A stretch of DNA of 64,000 bases from positions 2,728,001 to 2,792,000 of the forward strand of contig NZ_JAMLFW010000001.1 of assembly GCF_024256385.1 (NCBI RefSeq), in the 5' to 3' direction. The stretch comes from Anatilimnocola floriformis (GTDB taxonomy: Bacteria; Planctomycetota; Planctomycetia; Pirellulales; Pirellulaceae). Below, piece after piece: positions 26,001 to 38,000 of the stretch (position 1 is the stretch's first letter; the number at the start of each line of letters is the position of its first letter). A program made the translations under genes and the position numbers. The notes under the pieces are model-generated. The model was given only the letters and a program-made list of their open reading frames with translations, was not told where the DNA came from and did not search any database.

Positions 26001-29000
26001 TTACTGCGATTCCCGGCTTCACGAATGCGAACACGACGGTCATTGGCGTCTCGGGCGGCACGCTGACTGCCATCTTCAACGGCAACCTGGCCGGCGTGAA
26101 CTTGAATCAGTTGACTGGCGCTGCCGCAACGACCATCGGTGGAATTGGCTCCGAGACGCAGCATCTGCGGTTTACGACCTTGCCGGCGGCGGGAACGACT
26201 TATCGTTTGGAAATGGCCGGGCTGTCGCGCAATGTCACGTTCAACGCCGCCAGTGCGCTCACCGATTTGCAAGCCGCGATGGATGGCATGTTCGGTGTGA
26301 ACAACGTAACCGTGCTCGGACCTGCCACGGCCGTGGTCAACTCCGATTACACCATTGTTTATCGCAACGACGGCGCGTTTGGCACGGCGAATTTGCCGCT
26401 GCTCAATGTGCGGCCCTCCACCGGCGCGATCTCGATGACGGCGATCGGCAATACCGATGGCACGACGGCGAGCGAACTGCAAGCGGTACAAATCACCGGC
26501 GCTGGCAACGAAGTGCAGACAGTGACGCTCTCGGGCAGCAGCCTCAGTGGCACATTCACTTTGACATTCGGGGCGAGCACGACGGTTGCGTTGGCCTTCA
26601 ATGCGACTGCAGCCACCATTCAAACAGAGCTCGAGAAGTTGCCGACCATTGGCGTGGGGAACGTCTCGGTCACGGGCTCGAGCAGTGGGACGGGCGGGAC
26701 CTACAATCTCACGTTCCAAGGCGGACTGGGTAACACCGATGTGGCGCAAATCACGGCGACGAGCTCGCTAAGTGGAACATCCCCGGCGATCGTGACCGCT
26801 ACGGCCACGCCCGGTGTCGCGCTCGGCGGCACCTACACGCTCAGCTTCGGAGCTACGGCGCCGACGACCACGGTGCCGCTTTCGGTCAGCGACTCACCCG
26901 CGGCAGTGCAAGCCGCGTTGTCGGCGCTGGGAGATATCGGCGCGGGGAATGTCAATGTCGTTGGATCATCCAGCACCGCAGGCGGAACTTACCTGGTGCT
27001 GTTTACCGGAACGAAGGCCAATCTGGATGTCGCCACGCTCACGGCCAATTCTTCGCTCACGGGAACGACGCCGGCTGTAACGCCTGCAACCGCGCTTGAG
27101 GGTGGGCTAACCGGCAACGAAATTCAATCGATCACGATTGCCGGCAACGGCTTGGGTGGCTACTTCCAACTTGCATTTAACGGTCAGGTCACCACGCCGA
27201 TCGCAGCTGGTGCTTCGGCTGCGACGGTGCAAGCCGCACTGACCGCGCTGGGAACGATTGGTACGGGCAACGCGGTGGTCACTCAGGTCGCCACCGATAG
27301 CAGCACTACTTACTTCGTGCGGTTTGCCGGCGGGATTGCCAATCAAGATGCCGCGGCGTTGACTACTTCGGCCAACTTGTTGACCTCCACTGCTGCCACG
27401 CCAACGATCACCATCGCGACTGAAACCAACGGCTTCTCGACCGTCTCGCAGAATGCGAACTGGGTTCTCGAGTCGGCGCTGAACAACGGCGGGGCGATTG
27501 TGACGGGCGGCAACACGCTGGCGTCGATCAGTTCGGCCTTTGTGATCAACAGCTTCGGACCCACGGATGGCACTGCGCTGCCGGCCACGTTCTCCGGCAA
27601 CCTGGCGATCAATGCCTCCGGCCGCAATTTTCAGATCAACGACACTTTTATCCCCAATAGCGCAGATGATTTTGTCATCAGCGGAGCCCTGAGTGGCGCT
27701 GGCAGCATTTCGACTTCGGCCGGTGGCGCTGGCTTGTTGCCCGGTACGCTGGCGCTCACAAATTCGAACAACAGTGCGGCTGGAACTTTCACGGTTGGCA
27801 CAGGTAACGCGATCGTATTGCGCGGCAACGCCGCGCTGCTTGGTGCGGGCGCGATTGCGGCAAACGGCGGCAACTTTGGCCAAGGTCAGTTCGTGCTGGA
27901 TAACTCGGCCGGAAATGTCGCTGATCCGCGTGGACGAATTGCGGATGTCGCGACCGTTACGATGGCTGGTGGTGTGCTGTCGTTCATAGGCAACGCAACG
28001 ACTCCGACAACAGAAACAGTCGGCGCTTTGATCGTCAACGGCTCGAACGCAGGGACTTCGGTGGTTCGCTCCACGGCGGGCGCAGCTGGGCAATCGTTGA
28101 CGTTCACCAATCCGATGACTCGCGGCGCCGGCGGCAATATGAACTTTGAAGGAGTCGGCGCGGATCTCGGCTCGGCGAACAACCGTGTGTTCTTCTCGGG
28201 TGTGAATGAGCAGCAAACGGTGGTGATCGCCGGTCGGAATCTGGGTGGTACGTTCACGCTGACGTTCAACGGTCAAACGACGGCTGCGATTCCGTTCAAC
28301 GCCCCGGCAACCGGCGCTGGGAGCGTGCAGGCAGCGCTCGAAGCTCTCAGCTCAATCGGTGTGGGGAACGTGGCCGTTGCTGGCAGCTCGGGTGTGAGTG
28401 GCGGCGTGTATGTCATCACGTTCCAAGGCGCGCTCGGCACCGCCAACGTGCCGAATGTGACCGGCGCCAGCACCTTGACCGGGCTAACCCCGACCTTGGC
28501 GATCAATACCAATCTGCAGCAGCTGGCGGGCCAGAACAACGGCGCTGGCAATGAACTGCAAACGATCGGGTTTAACGGCAGCATCACTGGCGGCACTTAC
28601 ACGCTCAATCTGGGCGGCGTGTCATCGACTGCAACTTTTACTGCGGCCACGCTGCGGGCTGATTTGCAGGCAGCGATCGAAGCCATCGTGGGTGCGGGAA
28701 ATGTGACGGTCGTCGGGCCGGCGGCTTACACCGGCGCGGTGACCTACAGCATTCTCTTCACTGGCGCGCTGGCGAGTTCCAACCTGCCGACGATGACGGT
28801 TTTCAGCGCGCTCACGGGCGCGACGGTGAATGCACCGGCAGCCAGCGGCGAAGGTGTGCTGGCCACCCTGACTCCGACGCTCGTCACTTCGACACTCGGC
28901 TTTGCGACGCTCACCGGCCAGGCCGGCCTCGACTTCGTTACCTACAACAGCACCAACGGTATCGTACCGAATCTGAACTTTGTGACGTCGCTCGCCGCGG

Positions 29001-32000
29001 CTACGCCGACAAGCAATGTCAAACTGAGCGCCAGTGAAGTTGTCACCGGCGACAAAACGGTCAACGCCCTGATGTTTGTCGGCGGGGGTAACACGATTAG
29101 CGGCGGCAACTCGCTGCATGTCCGCAGCGGTCAGATCATTGGCAATAACATCGGCAGCAACACGGTCTCGACACCGCTGCGCTTCACCAGTGCCGATGCC
29201 ACGTACATCGTCGACACCGGTGCGTCGTTGAGCCTGACGGGCGCGCAGATCGCTGCCCTCAACGAACAGCAGACGCTGACAGTCGGCGGCGCCGTGTTGA
29301 CGTTTACGGTTACCTTCCCCACCATCCCTGGCGTTGGGCTGGGTGGAACCACTGCAGCACTCACGCGCGGAACAACCACAGGCGACGCCTTGCAACTGGC
29401 GTTGCAATCGATTCCCGCCCTGGCCGGAAATGTGAACGTCACAGGCGGCGCTGGTGGCGCTTACACGATCAACTTCATCAACGCTCTCGCCGGTTTGAAC
29501 TTGCCACTGATCACTGGAACAACGGCGACCTTCACGGCGGGTACGGGTGACAACACCATAACCGCCCTGGAAAACATTCGCGGCGGCGCGATTGGTCCGG
29601 TCGTCAGTGAGCAGCAGACGCTGACGGTCAGTCAAAGCGTGACCGGATTCACAATCAACTTCAACGGTGTGGCCGCGACCGCGCTGGTGTATGCCGCGGG
29701 CACCACAACTGCGGCCGACATTCAGACCAATCTGAATACGATCCCCGCGCTAAATGGCAACGTGTCGGTGAGCAGCCCCAATGCCACCGGCGGCCCGTAT
29801 ATCATCACGTTCACCAATGCACTCGCCAATCAAGATGTGAGCGCGCTGAATATTACTGCGACCACTGGTGGTGGCGCGGTACCAGTGGTCGCTGAAACGG
29901 CGAAGGGTGGCGCGGGCGTCTCGGGCGCGCTTGGCATTACGATTCGCAAGGAGTTCGGCGGCGACTTGATTCTGGGCGGCGATAATACCGATCTGACGGG
30001 CGCTCTGATCGTGAATCAGGGAACGCTGACCATCCAGAACAGCAACTCTCTCGGCCGCGTGCAGGAATATCAGAATCTGACTTTGAATCTGGTTGCTGGG
30101 TCCTTCACAATCACGCTCAACGGCTTGACGACGACGCCCATCGCCACGACGGCATCTCTCACAACGACGGCGACTGCGGCCCAAATTCAAGCCGCGCTCG
30201 AAGCCCTGCCGAATGTCGGTCCGGGCAATGTACGGGTCGATCAGGTTTCGACTGCGCCCGCGTTCCGGATCTGGTTCCAGGGGAACCTGGCCGATCAGAA
30301 TGTGGCGCTCATGACCACGAACGTGACCGGGGTTACGGCGTCGCTGGCTGCAGGTCGCGATGGTCAGTCAGGCGCAACGACCGTCAGCAGCGGCGCCTCG
30401 TTGCAATTGCAAGGCAATCTGGCCGTCGGCAATGAGACGTTGACGCTCAACGGGGCTGGTGTTGTTCAGGAAGTGCAACGACTGAGCCTGAGCGGCGCAG
30501 CAGGCAGCTTTACGCTGACGTATTCCGGGCAGACAACGGCGGTGCTGCCGTTCAATGCGACTCCGGCTCAAGTGCAGAGCGCGCTCAATGCACTTTCGAC
30601 CATCGGTGCTCGGGGTGGAGAGGTCGCGGTGGTCCGCCGTGATCGCGGGGCCGGCAATGTGGACTTCCTCATCACTTTCGGCAAGCAATTCGGCAATCCA
30701 GCTTTTGGTCTGGATGTTTCGACGCTGACTGTCACGCCGAGCGGCGGTCTGGGCGCAACCATCGCCACGGCGATTGCGGGGGGCGGGCTGATCTTTGGCG
30801 GCAATACATTCTTCAATGCGGTGAATGGAGGTGGCGCGCTGCGCAGCCTCAGCGGCGATTCGACTTGGGGCGTGCTGATTCCCTCGACGATCACGCCCAC
30901 GAACACGGCAATCAACTACGCGACAAATCCGACCGTGGTCGGTGTCGACGCCGGCCAGTTGAATTTTGAAGCGACGGTCGGTGGCAATGTGACGTTCAAT
31001 AAGACCGGCGATGGCACGCTCGAGTTCCGCGGCGTGCAGGGAAATAGCTACGGCCAGCAAACGCAAGTTCTGGGTGGCACGCTCAACCTCAACAAACGGG
31101 CGAACACTGCGAATTCCGCCGTGCCGGCCAATGTCGGCAACCCGATTGTCATCGGCGACGACGGAGGTGCTGCCAATGCGGATCGCGTGGTGATCTTGGC
31201 TCACGATCAGATCATCAACGGCCAAGGCCTGATCGTAAATCGCTCCGGTCAACTGGTGGTAAACGTCAGCACGTTTAACGAAGTGCAGACCGTTTCGTTC
31301 GCCGCCGCGACGGCGGGCACGTTCACGTTGACGTTTGCCGGACAAACGACGACGGCGATCGCGTTCAATGCGCCGGCCACGGGTGCCGGCAGCGTGCAGG
31401 CAGCGCTCGAAGCATTGGGGAACATTGGAGTCGGCAATGTTACGGTGACTGGAGCAGCCGGCGCGTATGTCATCACGTTCTCGGGAACGCTGGGGAGCGC
31501 CAATCTGCCGCAGATGGCGGCGAAGAGTTCGCTCACGAATGCAGGTTCACCGGTAGAGATCAGCACCGCCACGACCGTGCATGGTTTTGGCAATGAAGTG
31601 CAAGCGATTGCCCTCGCGAGCGGTGGTTTGAGCGGTACTTACACGTTGAACATCGCGGGCAGCACGGCAACTAACAATGTCGCGATTGGCGCGACTGGCG
31701 CGCCCGCAACTTTGGCGGCGGCGATCGCTGCGCTGTCGAACGTGGCCACGGGAAATGTGCAGGTCATCGGCCCCGACTCGAGCGTTAACGGCGGTATTTT
31801 CTATGTCATCTTCCGAGGCACGCTGGCGAATACCAATATCCCGCTGATGACCGGGGCCAACGGCACCATGGCCAACGGTGGAGCACAGTTTCCAGCGCCT
31901 GCCGTTTCTGTCGCAACGCTGGCCGAAGGGGCCGGCAGCGAGTTTCAGACGCTTACGCTCGGCGGCACGCTCAGCGGCGGGCAGTATCGCTTCTTGCTGG

Positions 32001-35000
32001 GAGACTTTGTCTCGGGCGAAGTGCTCACGACCGCAACCGCGGCGAATATTCAAACGACTCTCGAGGGCATGCCGAATATCGGTGTCGGCAACGTGCGCGT
32101 CGTCAGCGCTCAAACCGGCAGCGGCGCGGTATTCAATATTTACTTCACCGGCGCGCTCGCAAATATCAACGTGCCGTTGTTGGCCATTCTGAATAACACC
32201 ACGGGCGGCGGCACACTGACGATGGCGGCAGGACGCGAAGGTGGCTCGGAAGACATCACCACCACGAGCATTGTCGAAGGCAATCTCGATGTCCAAAACG
32301 GTTCTTCGTTCACGACAACGGGCCTGACGTTGCAAGGCGGCAGCGTGACCGGCGCTGGCGTGTTGAACCTCAACGGCAACATTCAGTACAACCCCGGTCC
32401 GCAAGCCACCATCAGTTCGGGCATGAACCTGACCGGTGTGCAGCGAATCGTGACGGTCGGCGACGGCAAACTTGCGAATGACCTGGTAATCAGTGGGACG
32501 GTGGGCGTTGGGGCTCTGGCAGGTGCAGCGGGCGGCCTCTCGAAGGCAGGCGGCGGTACGTTGCTAGTGCCAACCAACGTCGTGAATTACACCGGTTTGA
32601 ACTCGGTGCAATCGTTCACGATCACGGGCGCGACGTTTGGAACGACGCAATACACGATGACATTCAATGGCCTGGTTTCACGGCCGATCATTCTGACGGC
32701 GACGGCGGGACCGGACTCCGTGGCCGGAACCGCGGCGTTCAACTTGCGGACCGCTCTCGAAGCCATGCCGTACGTAGGTGTGGGCAATGTCGAAGTAATT
32801 GCTTCGACGAATGCGGCTGGACAGATGCTGTTCATCGTACGTTTCAAGGGCGCGCTCTCGGCTATCAACGTCGGCGCTCTGACATTGGCAATTACGACCG
32901 CTCCAGGTACAGCCAGCGCGGTGACTGCGAACGTAACCGGCAGCGGCACGGCTCACACGGCAGGCATCTTGTCGCTGGGTGCGAACAACGCGCTCGGTAC
33001 GATTCCGCTGACGGTGAGCGGCGGCGTGATCTGGGCCGATGGGGCCGATCGCAGCATTAGCACTCCGCTGGTGCTGGCGGGGAACTTTACGGCTGGCGGC
33101 AAACGAGATTTCGGCGGCACGTTTGATTTGAACTTCACCACTGGTGGAGCTCGCGCGCTGCTGGCGAACCCAACCATTACAGTCGAAGACCCGCAGTCGC
33201 TGGTAACGATCAGCGGTGTGCTCAGCGAAAACGCCTTCAACCGCACACTGACCAAAGCCGGCAACGGCACGCTGGTACTTTCCGGTGCCAACACTTACAC
33301 CGGCACGACCACGGTTAGTGCAGGTCTGCTACGTCTGCAGAACAACGACGCGCTCGGTCTGCGGGCGAACGAATTGAGTTACGTTCAGGACACAGGGGCT
33401 GCGTTCACCCTGACGTTCAATGGCTTCACGACCGTGTCGATACCAACCGGCTCGACGGCGGCGACCGTGGCTGCGGCGCTCAATGCACTTCCCAGCATCG
33501 GCGGCTCGAATGCTTCGGTCAGCGTGACCGGCACCGGTGTGATCAACACCACCACTTACGATCCATTTATCATCGAGTTCCTGGGAGCACTCTCCGGCAC
33601 CGACGTTGCGGCGGTCACCGCCACGGGCGCGACCGTGCTCGCTGTGAATCGCGCGGGGAGCGGAACGGTGGTTAGCTCCGGAGCTGAACTGCAACTCGAC
33701 GGCAGCCTGGCGATCGGCAACGAATCGTTGACCTTCGACGGCTTTGGTTTGTTCAACCGGACAGGCTCGCCGTCTACGCTCACAGGCGCGGTGCACACGA
33801 TCAGCGGCAGCAGCACGTGGGGGAGCGGATTAACGCCCATCACGCTCAGCGGCAACGGCGCCAATCAATTCAAGTTTGTGGGTACAGATTCTGGCACCTC
33901 ACTCGTGCTGAATGCAATCATTGGCCAGAACCAGGTTCCGTTGTTTCTGGATAAGGTGGGTGGCGGTACGTTGGAATTAGCGGGCACGGCCAATAACACC
34001 TACACCGGGCAAACGGCGATCCTCGACGGCACCTTGGTCCTCAATAAAACTCCGGGCGTGAATGCCATCCAAGGGACGATCATCGTCGGCGACAATGCGG
34101 GGGCCGCGAATTCCGATGTGCTGATTCTGAATGCCGCCGAGCAAATCAACGATGGGGCGGCGGTGATTGTGACGGGTACTGGTCGCGTGCAAACGTCAGT
34201 TACGCAGGCCGCCTCGGTGACGAACGAAGTGCAGCAGATCTTTGTCGGCAACGCGGGTTTGGGCGGCAATTTCCGCTTGTCATTCAACGGCGTGAGCACC
34301 GGCGATTTCAGCTCCGGTGCAACGGCGGCTCAAGTGCAAGCCGCGTTGAACGCTCTGTCGACCATTGGCGGTGTGGGTGGCAGCGTGGTGGTTCAAGGTG
34401 GACCGCTGCAACAGAACACCTCCGTGACGGTGACCTTCCTGGGGACACTCGCGGGGCTCAACCAGAATCAGATTCAAGTTCTATCCGGCACCACGGCTTA
34501 CTCGGGCGCTGCGATTGCGGTGACAACGCTCGCGCAGGGTGGCTTGGCCGGCCGTGAAACGATCGGCGCGCCGACGTTGCGGATTGCTTCGCAAGGAGCC
34601 GGCAATATTCAACTGCAGGCCGGCAGCACATTGAGCCTCAACGGCGATCTCACCGTGGATAGCTACGGCGCGCTGCCGGTGACGGCACTCACGGGAGCGG
34701 CCATCAATGGCGGTTCGCTCGAACTACGCCCGCAGTTTTCGACCGGCAATGCAGCGAATCGCAATTTCAACGTCAACGCCGATGCCCCGGTCAATGACGA
34801 TTTGACGATTTCGTCGACCCTCGTCGAAGGTGCTCAAGGTTCGATCTCGGGCTTCAATAAGGGTGGTGCTGCCAACAGCCGACTGGTGCTGAATGGGACA
34901 AATCAGAGCACTTATGTCGGCTCGACGGTTGTCAGCAGCGGCAACTTGACGGTGACGGGCGGCAACTCCTTCGGCACGAAGTTTACCGACGAAGTGCAGA

Positions 35001-38000
35001 GCTACGTCATCAACAACGCCTTTGGAAATGCCTCGGGCACGTACACCATCACGACGGACTTGGGGACAACGGTCGCGATTCCCTTCAACGCGACTGCCAA
35101 CCAGGTGCAAGCCGCGCTGGAAACACTGTACGGTGTGGGGAACGTGCAAGTGGTGAGCACGGTCAACGGCAACACCAACATTCAGTACTTCATCCATTGG
35201 TTGCAGGGTGCCCGGGTCGTCTATCCGACGCTCACCTTCACGCCGGATGCAACGGGCACGTTCAATACCGCATTGAATGTGAACGAAACCGCGATGGACG
35301 CCATCAATGGCGCTGCCGGTACGACGAACTTCGAAGCCGCCTGGACTGGCCGCGTGATTGTGGGTGGCGCCGACCCGCTCACTTGGAGCTTCGGCACGAA
35401 CAGCGATGACGGCAGCGTGATTCTCATCGACACCAACAACGATGGGTTCTTCAGCGCAACCGAACGGGTGGTGAACAATCCGGGTTCACACGGTGTGTTG
35501 CCGGCTTCCGGCAACGTTACGTTCCCTGCGGCTGGCACTTATCGGATTGCCATCCTTTATTTCCAAGGAACCGGCGGCGGTTCGATCGAAGCACGGTTTG
35601 CCAAGGGAGCCAACGTTGCGATTGCCGATCAGACGATCATCAATCCGGGCTTACCAGCGCAGGCCGGGATCTTTGATGACGGTGTGACGCCGAACCAACT
35701 CGCGGTGAGCTTCTACAACCGAGTGCCGGTGATTACCGACACCGATCCGAACATCCGGCAGATCACACTTACCTCGAGCCTGACCAATGCGTCGGTCGGT
35801 ACGATCACCACGCACCAAGAGGGGCCCGTGGCATCGGGAACGACGGTGAATAGTGGCGCCCTCGAGTTGCGCGGTGGGGCCGGCATGACGGTGAGCGATG
35901 AATCGCTCGCGCTGAACAATACGGGCATCATCAACGGCCCGGTGACGAATGTGTTCAACAACGGCGCTCAAGCGTCGGTCGGCACGGGCGCCCTGCGCAA
36001 CGAAAGCGGCGTGAATTTCTGGCAAGGCAATCTCAGCACGCTGGGCAATCTCACCATCAACACTAATCCGACGGCGATTGCCGTCGATGGCGGTTCGCTG
36101 ACGTTCAACGGAGCCTCGGGGGTGATCGCCGGTGGCACTGGCGCTTCGCTGCTGAAAACGGGCGTCGGCACGCTGGAGACAGCCGGTGTTTCGTCCAACA
36201 CCTTCGCAGGCAACACCTACGTGCAGCAGGGAACGCTGTTGCTCAATAAGCAGGGCACAAATACTTCCTCGATCGTCGGCGGCGAAGTAATGGTGGGCGA
36301 CAACGTCGGCGGAGATAACGCCGATGTACTGCTCTACGGCGCGGCTGCGAGTGCCAACCAGAATCTGGATCGCGTGGTACGCATCGCGCGCACCGGCTTC
36401 ATGAATATGAACGGTGTAAGTGATGTAATTAACAACGCCATTGTGCTGGATGTCGGCCCGACAATCAGCGGCGATTTGGCGACCGGCGTCGGTGTGCTGA
36501 CGAACAACAACGCGCTGATTTCGATCAGTCAGTCGGGCACAACGACGGCGAGCGTGGCGCCGACGGTCACTGGCATCTACAACTTCAACGGCGGCACCCG
36601 TAATATCGACGTCCGCGAAGGGAACGCCCTGGTTGATCTCGATATCTCCGCGGTGCTGCAGGTGACGGGTGCATTTGGCTTTACCAAAATCAGTCGCGGT
36701 ACGCTCGCCATTTCGGGTAACAACACCTATACGGGGACGACAACGTTTAATCCCGACAGCGGTACGCTGCTGGTGAATACGCCGAGCACAGTGACCGCCT
36801 CCACCTATACCGTGCGCGAGGGAAGCACGCTCGGCGGTAGCGGTACGATCAACGGCGCGGTGACCTTTAGCGCGGTCGCTTCCAATCTCGCCGTCGGCGG
36901 CATTCTCAATCCTGGTCCGAACGGGGCAGCGCCGGGTAACACCGGCATTCTGACGGTCAACAACAACGTGACCTTTGGCGCTGGTTCGCGCTACCTGGCA
37001 GATATCAACGGCACGACGGCCGGAACGCAATACGACCAGTTGCTGGTCGGCGGCACCGGCGCAGTGACGATCACCGGCAATGCGACGACGAATATCGCCA
37101 ATAACGCAACCATCAATGGCACTCTCGGCAACGGATTTAATCCAGTCAACGGCGTCGATGCCTTCAAACTCATCAGCAAGACGAGCGCTGGCACCATCAG
37201 CCAAGGCGTGAATAGCTTCCTCAGCGAGATCCTGCCACTGCTGCCGGCCACTTCGCCGACCACGGTGACGATCGGCGGCAAGACGTACTCCACCAGCTAC
37301 AACGTGGCGGTCGGTCTCAACGACGGCAACGATTTCGTGCTGCAAGCGGTTGCTGCGACACGGGTGTGGGACGGTCGAATCGACAACAGCATGGTGAATG
37401 TCAGCAACGATTGGACGCTGGCCACCAACTGGGTCGGCGACGTCACGCCGTTTGCCGGCGACGATCTGGTTTTCAACGACGTTGGTCTGGCGAACGGCAA
37501 GAACGCGCCGTTCAATAATTTCGCCGCGGGAACCGACTTCCGCACGATCAACTTTGGAAACACCACGGGCACCTACACCATCACGGGCAACAGCGTAACG
37601 CTGAACGCCGCGAGCGGCGGTGTGACGAGCGACAATGCGACCGATGTCGCTGTTACCAACAATCTGAACCTCGCGCTGGTTACAGCAGCCAATCCGCAAA
37701 CGATCACGATCAAGGATGGCAGCACGCTCAACCTGGGCGGAGCGATCACGCTGGTGGCAGCCGGTCCGCTAACGGTGACGAACGGTGCGGGCGTCGATGC
37801 GGTGGGCTCTGTCGTCTTCAACGGCACGATCAATGGCGGTGGCGCGCTGACGGTGAATATGGCCGGCGCGACCAGCGATGCAACGTTCAACGCGGCGATC
37901 GGTGGTGTCACGCCGCTGGCTTCGATCAGCGTGACGTCGGTCGATGACCTGATCTTCGGCAGCACGATTGCCACGACCGGCGACGTGACGCAAACGGCAG

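Noticed and set aside
35651-37699. 682-codon open frame antisense to the giant gene
   Set aside because: It lies wholly opposite a strongly repetitive coding frame. Its translation is Arg/Ala/Asp-rich with no recognisable motif, as expected of shadows of GC-biased codons. The same holds for the antisense frames at 41042-42835, 39416-40888, 21155-22387 and 25568-26749.
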